DNA of 64,000 bases, from NCBI GenBank assembly GCA_016711265.1, contig JADJTI010000001.1, forward strand, positions 372,001 through 436,000, written 5' to 3'. Position 1 is the first letter of the stretch. Each line of letters begins with the position of its first letter. This DNA comes from Austwickia sp. (GTDB taxonomy: Bacteria; Actinomycetota; Actinomycetes; Actinomycetales; Dermatophilaceae). Below are positions 17,451-23,343 of the stretch, in pieces. A model generated the notes under the pieces. The model was not told where the DNA came from. It did no database searches and saw only the letters and a program-made list of their open reading frames with translations. Made by a program: the position numbers and the translations under genes.

Positions 17451-17820
17451 GCAGGACGTCGTGCGGGGTCAGGTCCGGTGCGTCCAGATTCCCGTTGTGC
17501 CACGCCACCGGTACGACAGCCACCACGGCCGACCAAGGGATCGGACCGTACACGTGCGGGAAGACCCCGTGATCGGCGGCCTGCTCCCAGCGGACCGGTG
17601 ACCCGGCGTCCACACAGGGCTGGATCTCGACGACGAGCAGGACGAGGTCTGATAGCCCTGCATAGAACCGCTTTGCTACAGGCTGGAGCTGCGACGACGT
17701 ACAGCAATGAATGAAGCCGACCGCGTCGAGTTCCAGGTCGTGGGTCGATTGCCGGTAGCTGCCGACGCGTGCGGCCTCGGAGGCCACGGAGGCCGTCGTC
17801 AGGTGCAGGATTCGCGACAT
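17419..17820 (-). CDS. DUF952 domain protein
   Basis: A 133-residue cytoplasmic protein of family DUF952 (PF06108). Family marks are the start MSRILHLTT, the central GFIHCCTSSQL motif, and GVFPHVYGPIP. The biochemical role of the family is not established. Its last 32 bases run antisense into the end of the TPR/DUF218 gene, and the alpha/beta-hydrolase gene ends 34 bases beyond its start codon on the same strand. Confidence 0.85.
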   Translation of the reverse strand: MSRILHLTTASVASEAARVGSYRQSTHDLELDAVGFIHCCTSSQLQPVAKRFYAGLSDLVLLVVEIQPCVDAGSPVRWEQAADHGVFPHVYGPIPWSAVVAVVPVAWHNGNLDAPDLTPHDVLLSAPADPVEG

Positions 17821-17854
17821 AGTCTCAGCATGGACCAGCTCGACGGGGGAGTAC

Positions 17855-18565
17855 TCACCCCTGGCGGGGCGCTCTGGTCAGAACCTTGCGGGTGAAGCGT
17901 GCCACGACCCGACGCCACGCGAACCAGTGCCGGATCAACGTGTGGCCGCCGGGCATCGCGACGTACGCCGCATCCACGCCGGCCTGGACGAGTTGCTCAT
18001 ACACAGCTTGGCTGTCGATGGGCGAGGTGACCCGATCCTGCCTGCCGTGGGCGATGACCACGTACGGCGCCCCGGAGATCCTGGGCGGATTGGTGGGGGA
18101 AACCCAGGGAGCGATCGCGAGTACGGCGTCCACGTCATCGGGCGCGGCGGCGGAGGCCGCCCGCAGTGCCGCCCAGCCGCCACTGGAGTGGCCGACGATG
18201 GTCACGGGGAGGCTGCGACCGTGCCGCACCCGCAGATCGTCGAGCACCTGGTGAAGACGGTCGACGTCACTGTGCCATCCGCCCTGCGAACCGCCGACGC
18301 GACGCAGCCACCCGCCGGCTGGGTGATGGACGGCAGCGACCGCGACCTGGCGCCCTCCCGTCCACAAGATCACCGGGACGAACGTGAGCATCAACAGGTG
18401 GGCGGGGTTGCGCCAGCCGTGGGGATACGCCTCAGTCCGGCCGGTGCCCCCGTGCAGGAGCACGACCAAGCGGGAGGGCGTACCTCCGGGCAGGCGAAAC
18501 ATACGGATTCCCAGCGAAGTCTCATCCAAGATGTCGCCCGGCAATGGTGGTGCTGGAGAATTCAC
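17855..18565 (-). CDS. Alpha/beta hydrolase, PHB-depolymerase-like esterase
   Basis: A 236-residue serine hydrolase. The oxyanion region VVLLHGGTGR, nucleophile elbow GHSSGGW (about residue 127), Asp in AHGRQDRVTSP and His in MPGGHTLI make a complete catalytic triad. The arrangement resembles the extracellular PHB-depolymerase/feruloyl-esterase group, but no signal peptide is seen. The ATG overlaps the stop of the upstream small gene by four bases (ATGA), so the two are translationally coupled. Substrate unknown. Confidence 0.85.
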   Translation of the reverse strand: MNSPAPPLPGDILDETSLGIRMFRLPGGTPSRLVVLLHGGTGRTEAYPHGWRNPAHLLMLTFVPVILWTGGRQVAVAAVHHPAGGWLRRVGGSQGGWHSDVDRLHQVLDDLRVRHGRSLPVTIVGHSSGGWAALRAASAAAPDDVDAVLAIAPWVSPTNPPRISGAPYVVIAHGRQDRVTSPIDSQAVYEQLVQAGVDAAYVAMPGGHTLIRHWFAWRRVVARFTRKVLTRAPRQG

Positions 18566-18801
18566 TCGTCGGCGGGTGTAGCAATGCCCTCACTCACGTC
18601 GGGGGCACCTTCGCCTTCACTCTCCTTGATGTCCCGCGCGAGCTGTTGCACGTCATCGGACGACACCTTCACGCCTGCACCGTCCAAACCCTCAGACAAT
18701 GCTTCCTTGACGTGCTCTTCTTCGGAGCCGTGATGCCACGATGACACGCTGTCGACGACGTTTTGCGCCGTTTCGGTGGCCGCATCGGTGTCGGGATCCA
18801 T
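18562..18801 (-). CDS. Small acidic hypothetical protein
   Basis: A 79-residue, strongly acidic, hydrophilic protein rich in Glu, Asp and Ser, with no signal peptide, membrane segment or cysteine. It contains a possible amphipathic helix (SSDDVQQLARDIKE). I do not recognise a family. It is the first gene of a two-gene unit with the downstream hydrolase (ATGA overlap), with a plausible ribosome-binding site (CGAAAGGAAT) before the ATG. Function unknown. Confidence 0.6.
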   Translation of the reverse strand: MDPDTDAATETAQNVVDSVSSWHHGSEEEHVKEALSEGLDGAGVKVSSDDVQQLARDIKESEGEGAPDVSEGIATPADE

Positions 18802-18960
18802 GGGATTCCTTTCGGAGGAGAGGCGCCGCGGTGGGGTCCCCGCGAGCGTCCTGGCGCCGACCCTAGCCCCGGCCTCATGAGAGCGCCCGCCGAAACCGAA
18901 CCCGCTACAAACGGCGGCGTAGCGGCATCAGTCGGCCAGAGCTGTCACAGGCCCCGAGCG

Positions 18961-18983
18961 TTGTCAGGAGCCCGGGGTAGTGT
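18961..18983 (+). promoter_or_regulatory. Possible PafBC-type promoter upstream of the SRPBCC gene
   Basis: TTGTCAGGA (18961-18969), eight bases, TAGTGT (18978-18983). The core TTGTCAG and the spacing fit the RecA-NDp pattern; the last two bases of the first block differ from TG. The SRPBCC start is 72 bases downstream. Confidence 0.5.
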
Positions 18984-19055
18984 CGCGGGACAGCGGCACC
19001 CGCCTCGGGGAGTTGCTCGACGTGCCGTGCGGATGCACGGGGGAGGATGTGCGCG

Positions 19056-19526
19056 GTGAGCGAGCGGGAGACGGTTCAGCGGGTCATGGCGGCCAGCCCG
19101 GAGGCTATTTTCGCCGTGCTGGCCGATCCATCTCGGCACGCGGAGATCGACGGTTCGGGAACGGTCCGCGGGCCGAGTTCTGCGGGGTCGCGTCGTCTCG
19201 GCCTGGGGGACAGCTTCGGGATGCAGATGCACTGGGGGGTGCCGTACGCGACCCGCAACGTGGTGACAGAGTTCGTCCCCGATCGGTTGATCGCCTGGCA
19301 GACGTTAGCGCCCTCGCCGTTGAACAAGCTGGTGACGGGTCGGGTCTGGCGGTACGAACTGGAGCCCACCCCGGAGGGCACCCGCGTCTCGGAGACCTGG
19401 GACATTTCCTCCGAGGCCGCTATGTCCAAGCCGTTCGTACGCCGGCTGGCCGGCAAGACCCGGGCGAACATGGAGGCCACGTTGAAGCGGTTGGAGCAGG
19501 TGACTTCGGAGCGCGCAGCCGGGTGA
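19056..19526 (+). CDS. SRPBCC family protein
   Basis: A 156-residue START/Bet v1-like helix-grip protein (polyketide cyclase/dehydrase family), which encloses a hydrophobic ligand. Signs are AASPEAIFAVLADPSRHAEI at the N-terminus, the beta-strand run to TRVSETWDI, and the C-terminal helix. GTG 19056 is preferred: GGGGGAGG lies nine bases upstream, whereas ATG 19047 abuts it. The ligand and pathway are unknown. A PafBC-like promoter element lies upstream. Confidence 0.8.
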   Translation: MSERETVQRVMAASPEAIFAVLADPSRHAEIDGSGTVRGPSSAGSRRLGLGDSFGMQMHWGVPYATRNVVTEFVPDRLIAWQTLAPSPLNKLVTGRVWRYELEPTPEGTRVSETWDISSEAAMSKPFVRRLAGKTRANMEATLKRLEQVTSERAAG

Positions 19527-19581
19527 GGTCCTTGTCGGTGCCGCCCACGGTCTGACCACGGGTGCGCCGTTTCGCTGGCCC

Positions 19582-20157
19582 CTACGCGGCGGTGTGCTCC
19601 GGGCAGTTGACGCGCAGAGTCTCCGGCGTGAGCTCGACCCCGAGGAGTTCACAGCGCCGAGTCCCGTCCGGGCCTACGAGATAGTGAACGCACGTGACGC
19701 AGGAGCGGTCGACCGAGAGCACACCCTGGCGCCACAGTCCGTGAATAACGTCGAGCGCGGCAGCCAGGCCTGCTGGGCCGGCCTCGGCGCACGCATTTCG
19801 GAAGGGGATGAGGTCGACGTCGATCCGCCTCGTGGTATGAACACCGACGTCGGTCAGGTACACGAGACGAGTCCGGGCGTCGGCACCGGGTCGCTGCTCG
19901 ACATAGTGCTTGTGGCGTAAGGCTGCGATCGCGTCCGACACGGTCGGAGTCGACACCGCGAATTCCCGCGCGAGGTCACTGCTGCGGATCGGTCCGCAGG
20001 CATGGACGTGGCGCAAGATCTCGACCTGGAGCACCGTCAGCCCATTGCGTGTCGCGATGTCCTGGATCACTGCTCGCCGCGCATGGGCGATGCGCTCGAG
20101 CGCCGCTGCGAGACGCTCGGCCACGGTGGACTCTGGCGCGTCCCCCGGTGTCGTCAT
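19582..20157 (-). CDS. MarR-family regulator with four-cysteine C-terminal domain
   Basis: A 191-residue winged-helix repressor of the MarR family (helix-turn-helix about 55-80, wing to about 102). Unusually, the C-terminal 40 residues hold Cys153, Cys156, Cys169 and Cys185 in a C-X2-C-X12-C-X15-C pattern, which suggests a bound metal or Fe-S cluster and hence redox, NO or metal sensing. It is transcribed divergently from a protoglobin gene, with a shared inverted-repeat operator in the 81-base gap. I infer that it senses the same gas or redox signal as the protoglobin binds; the MarR identity is firm, the sensor role is inference. Confidence 0.85.
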   Translation of the reverse strand: MTTPGDAPESTVAERLAAALERIAHARRAVIQDIATRNGLTVLQVEILRHVHACGPIRSSDLAREFAVSTPTVSDAIAALRHKHYVEQRPGADARTRLVYLTDVGVHTTRRIDVDLIPFRNACAEAGPAGLAAALDVIHGLWRQGVLSVDRSCVTCVHYLVGPDGTRRCELLGVELTPETLRVNCPEHTAA

Positions 20158-20173
20158 GGTTCAAGGATAGTCA

Positions 20174-20222
20174 TTGACAAGGACTCCTCGGCAGCTCTAG
20201 CGTCATGATCGTTAGGAGTCCT
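20174..20222 (+). promoter_or_regulatory. Promoter and inverted-repeat operator between marR-like and protoglobin genes
   Basis: TTGACA (20174-20179), 18 bases, TAGCGT (20198-20203) is a good promoter for the protoglobin gene. Perfect 9-bp arms AGGACTCCT (20180-20188) and AGGAGTCCT (20214-20222) flank its -10 box, separated by 25 bases. This placement fits repression by the divergent MarR protein. Confidence 0.7.
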
Positions 20223-20238
20223 AGGGAATGGAGTGGCC

Positions 20239-20823
20239 ATGAGCGACCAACCACGCGGATACAGCTATGGTGCGCGCGAGCTCGCCCCAAGCCCCGTCTC
20301 ACGTAAGGCCTTGCACCTCCTGGAGGAGACGGTGCTCTGGTCGGAGGAGGACCGGCGATGGCTGCGGCGAGCCGGGGACCTGCTCGTTCCACAGACTGAG
20401 GCGATCCTCGACGTCTGGTACGGATTCGTGGGTTCGCTGGGTCAACTCGTCGAGACTTTCGCGGGGGCCGACGGCGCGCCCGACGCGGCCTACCTTGGTG
20501 CGGTCAGGGGCCGCTTCGGCCGATGGATCGAGGACCTGTGTGTCCGAGACTGGGACCAGGCGTGGCTCGATCAGCAACACGAAATCGCCTTGCGGCATAC
20601 CCGCCTGAAGAAGAACTCCACCGATGGGGTGCACTCGGCATCGGTCGAGGTGCCGATGCGGTACCTCATCACCCTCATCGTGCCGATCAGCGTGACGGTA
20701 GAGCCTTTCCTTCGTGCCGCCGCCGCAGCAGACGACGACGTGCCGGCGATGATGGCGGCGTGGTTCAAGGCCGTGACGCTCACGGTCGCGTTGTGGACCG
20801 AGCCGTACGCCGCCGGGTGGTGA
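20239..20823 (+). CDS. Protoglobin domain protein
   Basis: A 194-residue single-domain haem protein of the protoglobin family (PF11563), related to globin-coupled sensor domains, which binds O2, NO or CO. The signature around the proximal histidine, QHEIALRHTRLKKN (His120), and the following STDGVHS and VPMRYLITLIVPI segments match the family. No output domain is attached. ATG 20239 follows GGAG by five bases; GTG 20233 lies within it. A promoter with an operator-like repeat precedes it. Likely role is gas sensing or detoxification under the divergent MarR regulator. Confidence 0.87.
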   Translation: MSDQPRGYSYGARELAPSPVSRKALHLLEETVLWSEEDRRWLRRAGDLLVPQTEAILDVWYGFVGSLGQLVETFAGADGAPDAAYLGAVRGRFGRWIEDLCVRDWDQAWLDQQHEIALRHTRLKKNSTDGVHSASVEVPMRYLITLIVPISVTVEPFLRAAAAADDDVPAMMAAWFKAVTLTVALWTEPYAAGW

Positions 20824-21930
20824 CCCCATGTCGTGACCTGCGGACCAGCGGTGGTTCTGGACCGAGCGCTGGCAGAAGCGTGAGCGCGAGGTCGACGAGC
20901 ACGTTGCGGCCGGCCGGATAACCGTCCACGAGTCCACGGAGGACTTCCTCGACCACCTCGACCGAGGGTGAAGTTCGAGACCACGCCGGCGTTCGACAGC
21001 GACTACCGGCGCCTCAAGCGCGAGCACGCGGATACGTTCAAGAAGATCGTTCGCGAGAAGTTTGCGTCGGCCTGCGACGCTTATGTCAAGGATCCGAGTG
21101 CGCCGTGGCCAACAGGTTTCCGGGTGAAGGCCGTGCGTTCTGCACTCGGCGTGCTGGAGATGACCTGGTCTTTCGCCAGCCCGGACGGTCGGGCCACCTT
21201 CGAGCTGGTCACCGTCGAAGAGGAGTTGCGGTGTCGCTGGCGCCGGATCGGCGATCATGACGTTTTCCATCGGCCCTGATGCACCGACCTCGTGGAGTCT
21301 GCCGACGACGACGGCACCGCTATGAAGTGACATAATGTAGATTATCGGCGATCTTGACAGGGCTGCACCCTGCTCTGGTGAGGACATCTGGCCGGCGTCA
21401 GGCTGGGCGGTGAACTGACTGGAGGCGGTCTCGGACTGGCCAGATCCGGTGGCCTGGGGTTCACGCCGATGCGGGCGCGGCGCGCCGTTGGCCGCCTCGC
21501 TCAGCTGGTCCGGTCGGTACCAGCGGATGCCCCGGAACCTGCTGAAGTCGGTGTCGTAGGTGACGATCTCGGCGCGGTGTTCGAGCGCCAACGCCGCGAG
21601 GTGGGCGTCGTTGACCACGTTCCCTCCCGTGCCGCTGTCGAGCAGGATCGCGGTGAGTAGGTCAGGGTGACGCGCTGTGGGCTGGACCAGCACGGCCCCG
21701 GGAGCCTCAAGCCACGACGTGACCTGGGCCATCGCTGCCTCTGACGACATCGCCTGAGGGAAGACTTCAATCTTGGTGGCCAGGCGAACGAACGCCAGGA
21801 GCGGCATCCAGGCCAATCCGACCCGATCGGCTCCGGCGAGCGCGGCGTTGAGCCAGCCGCGCGACGCGGCATGATGCGGCGCGTCGGCGTTCACCGCATA
21901 CAGAAGCACATTGGCGTCAACGAGCTTCAT
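20299..21930 (-). CDS. VapC-like PIN-domain toxin whose frame has lost its stop (domain in 21501-21930)
   Basis: The first 143 codons (21930-21502) are a clear PIN-domain ribonuclease toxin: MKLVDANVLLYAVN with the first catalytic Asp, WLEAPGAVLVQPTARH, GTGGNVVNDAHLAALALEH and TYDTDFSRFRGIRWYRPD, where such proteins normally end. No stop occurs there in frame; the frame runs on for 400 codons antisense to the RelE-like toxin and most of the protoglobin gene, to a stop at 20299. A one-base indel upstream would end the protein at the TGA at 21503-21501, giving normal length. I read this as a recently damaged vapC and do not think the extension is real protein. Its ATG overlaps the vapB stop (ATGA). 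Confidence 0.6.
   Translation of the reverse strand: MKLVDANVLLYAVNADAPHHAASRGWLNAALAGADRVGLAWMPLLAFVRLATKIEVFPQAMSSEAAMAQVTSWLEAPGAVLVQPTARHPDLLTAILLDSGTGGNVVNDAHLAALALEHRAEIVTYDTDFSRFRGIRWYRPDQLSEAANGAPRPHRREPQATGSGQSETASSQFTAQPDAGQMSSPEQGAALSRSPIIYIMSLHSGAVVVGRLHEVGASGPMENVMIADPAPATPQLLFDGDQLEGGPTVRAGERPGHLQHAECRTHGLHPETCWPRRTRILDISVAGRRKLLANDLLERIRVLALEAPVVAVERRRGLELHPRSRWSRKSSVDSWTVIRPAATCSSTSRSRFCQRSVQNHRWSAGHDMGSPPGGVRLGPQRDRERHGLEPRRHHRRHVVVCCGGGTKERLYRHADRHDEGDEVPHRHLDRCRVHPIGGVLLQAGMPQGDFVLLIEPRLVPVSDTQVLDPSAEAAPDRTKVGRVGRAVGPRESLDELTQRTHESVPDVEDRLSLWNEQVPGSPQPSPVLLRPEHRLLQEVQGLT
20837..20971 (+). pseudogene. C-terminal remnant of an antitoxin
   Basis: The frame from 20837 encodes DQRWFWTERWQKREREVDEH and continues through AAGRITVHESTEDFLDHL, the characteristic tail of an actinobacterial antitoxin that pairs with RelE-type toxins. 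Its TGA overlaps the toxin's GTG (GTGA), the normal operon arrangement. There is no start codon in the frame, a stop lies just upstream (20834-20836), and the DNA-binding N-terminus is absent because the protoglobin gene ends at 20823. It therefore looks like a deletion scar, not a functional gene. Confidence 0.75.
20968..21279 (+). CDS. Type II toxin, RelE/ParE-like
   Basis: A 103-residue protein matching a RelE/ParE-type toxin family of actinobacteria: TTPAFDSDYRRLKREH, KFASACDAY, RVKAVRSALGVLEMTWSF, and RWRRIGDHDVF. RelE-type toxins cleave mRNA on the ribosome; ParE-type poison gyrase; the sequence alone does not decide. It looks full length, with a GTG start overlapping the antitoxin remnant's stop. 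Since the antitoxin has lost its N-terminus and start codon, the toxin is probably not translated or is inactive. It lies fully antisense to the run-on vapC reading frame. Confidence 0.8.
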   Translation: MKFETTPAFDSDYRRLKREHADTFKKIVREKFASACDAYVKDPSAPWPTGFRVKAVRSALGVLEMTWSFASPDGRATFELVTVEEELRCRWRRIGDHDVFHRP

Positions 21931-22178
21931 GAGCCACGTCGCATCCGGCGAAGCAGTTCCTCATCCTCCAGATCCCCGGCCAGCGAGATCGCTCGATCCA
22001 GATTCACGGTCGGCACGCCCAGATGGACAGCCGTGGTAGCGGCCTCGGGTGCCGATGTCACGGCTGCTCCCTGCCGGATCGCATCGTTCAGGGCCTGCTT
22101 GAACGACACGCCCCGTTCTCGCATGCGGTTGCGGATCAGTAGTTCGGTGTCCGGGTCGAGGGTCACCGTGGTGCGCAT
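21927..22178 (-). CDS. VapB-like ribbon-helix-helix antitoxin
   Basis: An 83-residue antitoxin. The N-terminus MRTTVTLDPDTELLIRNRM and following GVSFKQALNDAIRQG are a ribbon-helix-helix DNA-binding domain; the C-terminal DLEDEELLRRMRRGS is the toxin-binding tail. Its stop overlaps the vapC start by four bases. A long inverted repeat begins three bases upstream of the ATG, and a -10-like TATGCT (22190-22185) lies six bases from the ATG, suggesting a leaderless, self-repressed transcript. The antitoxin appears intact although its partner is damaged. Confidence 0.87.
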   Translation of the reverse strand: MRTTVTLDPDTELLIRNRMRERGVSFKQALNDAIRQGAAVTSAPEAATTAVHLGVPTVNLDRAISLAGDLEDEELLRRMRRGS

Positions 22179-22180
22179 CG

Positions 22181-22219
22181 TGACAGCATAGCATCAATTC
22201 AGATGATGCATTGCTGTCA
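22181..22219 (-). promoter_or_regulatory. vapBC operator: 16-bp imperfect inverted repeat
   Basis: Arms 22181-22196 (begins TGACAGCA, ends GCATCA) and 22204-22219 (begins TGATGC, ends TGCTGTCA) match at 14 of 16 positions around a 7-bp centre. The repeat overlaps the -10 box and sits directly before vapB, as expected for an antitoxin-bound operator. Confidence 0.78.
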
Positions 22220-22263
22220 TTCCTCGGCGTACGGCCGTAAGCACAGCGCGGGCAGGAGTCTGG

Positions 22264-22751
22264 TCACCAGGTGAGGATCATCGTTCCAGGCAGGGTCCCC
22301 GGGTCGGCAACCACGAAACCGAGCGAGCAATAGAGTTCCCGGGCGCCGTTTCCGGCCTCCACACTCAACGACAGTCCGGGATAACCACGTTGGCGGGCGA
22401 TCTGGATGACGTCGAGCATCAGTGGGCCAGCCCGGTACCGCTCGTGGCACACATGAGTTCCCCGTGTTCGGGCGACACGAATCCGTACCCAGGATGGTCG
22501 GCGGGCAGGAACAGTACCCACACGACGCCGGCCCACCCTCGGTCATCCTCCGCGATCACGCCGAAGTCGCCACGGCTGGGGTCCATCTTGCTGTAGTGGC
22601 AGAAGGCTGGCGTCTGCTGCACATCTGCAGCGGTGAAGCGCTCCCCTTTCCAGTTGAGATTGGCCAGCGTGGCCTCGGCGAGGATCCGGTGATCGCTCAC
22701 TCTGAGACATCGCTTTCTCAATCCCAACGCACCGCTCGCTGATCGGCTCAT
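22264..22751 (-). pseudogene. GNAT acetyltransferase with a frameshift
   Basis: Two overlapping frames together make one GNAT N-acetyltransferase of about 160 residues. The first (from ATG 22751, with GAGGG five bases upstream) gives VSDHRILAEATLANLNW through ADHPGYGFVSPEHGELMC and then stops at 22419. The second supplies CHERYRAGPLMLDVIQIARQ, LSLSVEAGNGARELYCSLGF and the end at 22264. The switch is near 22448-22452 at a short CA/TG dinucleotide run, so a slippage indel is likely. The acetyl-CoA-binding part is separated from the N-terminus, so the product should be inactive. Confidence 0.75.
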
Positions 22752-22946
22752 GCTGGCCCTCAATTCGAGTATCGTGCGCGCCTATGACCGCCCTTCGTCT
22801 TGGCGTTGACGCTCGCACACGCGCCAGACTACTGCGCTTTGAATCCGATAATCAAGGCTTTTTGCCGCACACGTCGGCGACCGTGGTGATCAATATTTCC
22901 GCGAATTCGACATCGGCTCGCCCCCTCGGCTGCCACTATTCGCACG

Positions 22947-23116
22947 TCAGTCGTAGTGGTAACGGCAAGCCGCGATATGGAAGTCATCGCCAACGACTTG
23001 TGGATCAGGCGATGCTCGTCATTGATTCGTCGGGACCAATATCCTGAAGTGGGCCGCCTTGAGCACTCCGCGCCACCAAAGTCCTCCCAGTCCCGAGTGC
23101 TGAAGACGACCTTCAC
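22947..23116 (-). pseudogene. YoeB-type toxin remnant
   Basis: GTG 23116 starts MKVVFSTRDWEDF, then after only a few residues SGYWSRRINDEHRLIHK, both recognisable YoeB segments; about 35 residues that normally lie between are missing. A one-base shift after HK restores VGDDFHIAACRYHYD and a stop at 22949-22947, the expected YoeB end with its catalytic His/Tyr tail. The gene thus carries an internal deletion and a frameshift. Its GTG overlaps the antitoxin stop by four bases as in intact yefM-yoeB operons. Confidence 0.78.
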
Positions 23117-23343
23117 GTGAGGAGCTTCCGTTCCCGGCCCTCGCCGGACTCGAGCTCGTCGATGGATGCGAGAAGGCGTCGCGCGCTGACCGGGCTAGCA
23201 GAGTTCTTTAAGTTGTGTCGTCCAGAGATGACCGCCGGCTCCCGACCCGACCTCGTGATGACGATCTCCTCGCGATCGTTAACCACGGCATCGAGCACTT
23301 CGGCGTACCTCGCCCGAGACTCCGTATAGCTCATGGTCCGCAT
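23113..23343 (-). pseudogene. Degenerate YefM-type antitoxin
   Basis: ATG 23343, with GGAGG six bases upstream, begins MRTMSYTESRARYAEVLDA and continues with a normal YefM N-terminal half (DREEIVITRSGREPAVI). The middle is damaged: where YefM has SLDDYNxLKETAYLLRSP this protein reads SGRHNLKNSASP. The change is explained by small deletions that together keep frame, so the C-terminal PVSARRLLASIDELESG is read correctly. The DNA-binding half may survive, but the toxin-binding hinge is altered. The same frame is open upstream into the LssY-domain gene. Confidence 0.72.

Noticed and set aside
19533..19541. TTGTCGGTG as another PafBC site
   Set aside because: The position eight bases downstream reads GGTCTG, not TAnnnT, and no gene starts there on the plus strand.
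20299..21500. The 400-residue C-terminal extension of VapC as real protein
   Set aside because: It is antisense to two recognisable genes, shows no domain, and begins exactly where PIN proteins normally end.
22784..23047. An 87-codon plus-strand gene
   Set aside because: It is antisense to the YoeB remnant and has no ribosome-binding site or family resemblance.
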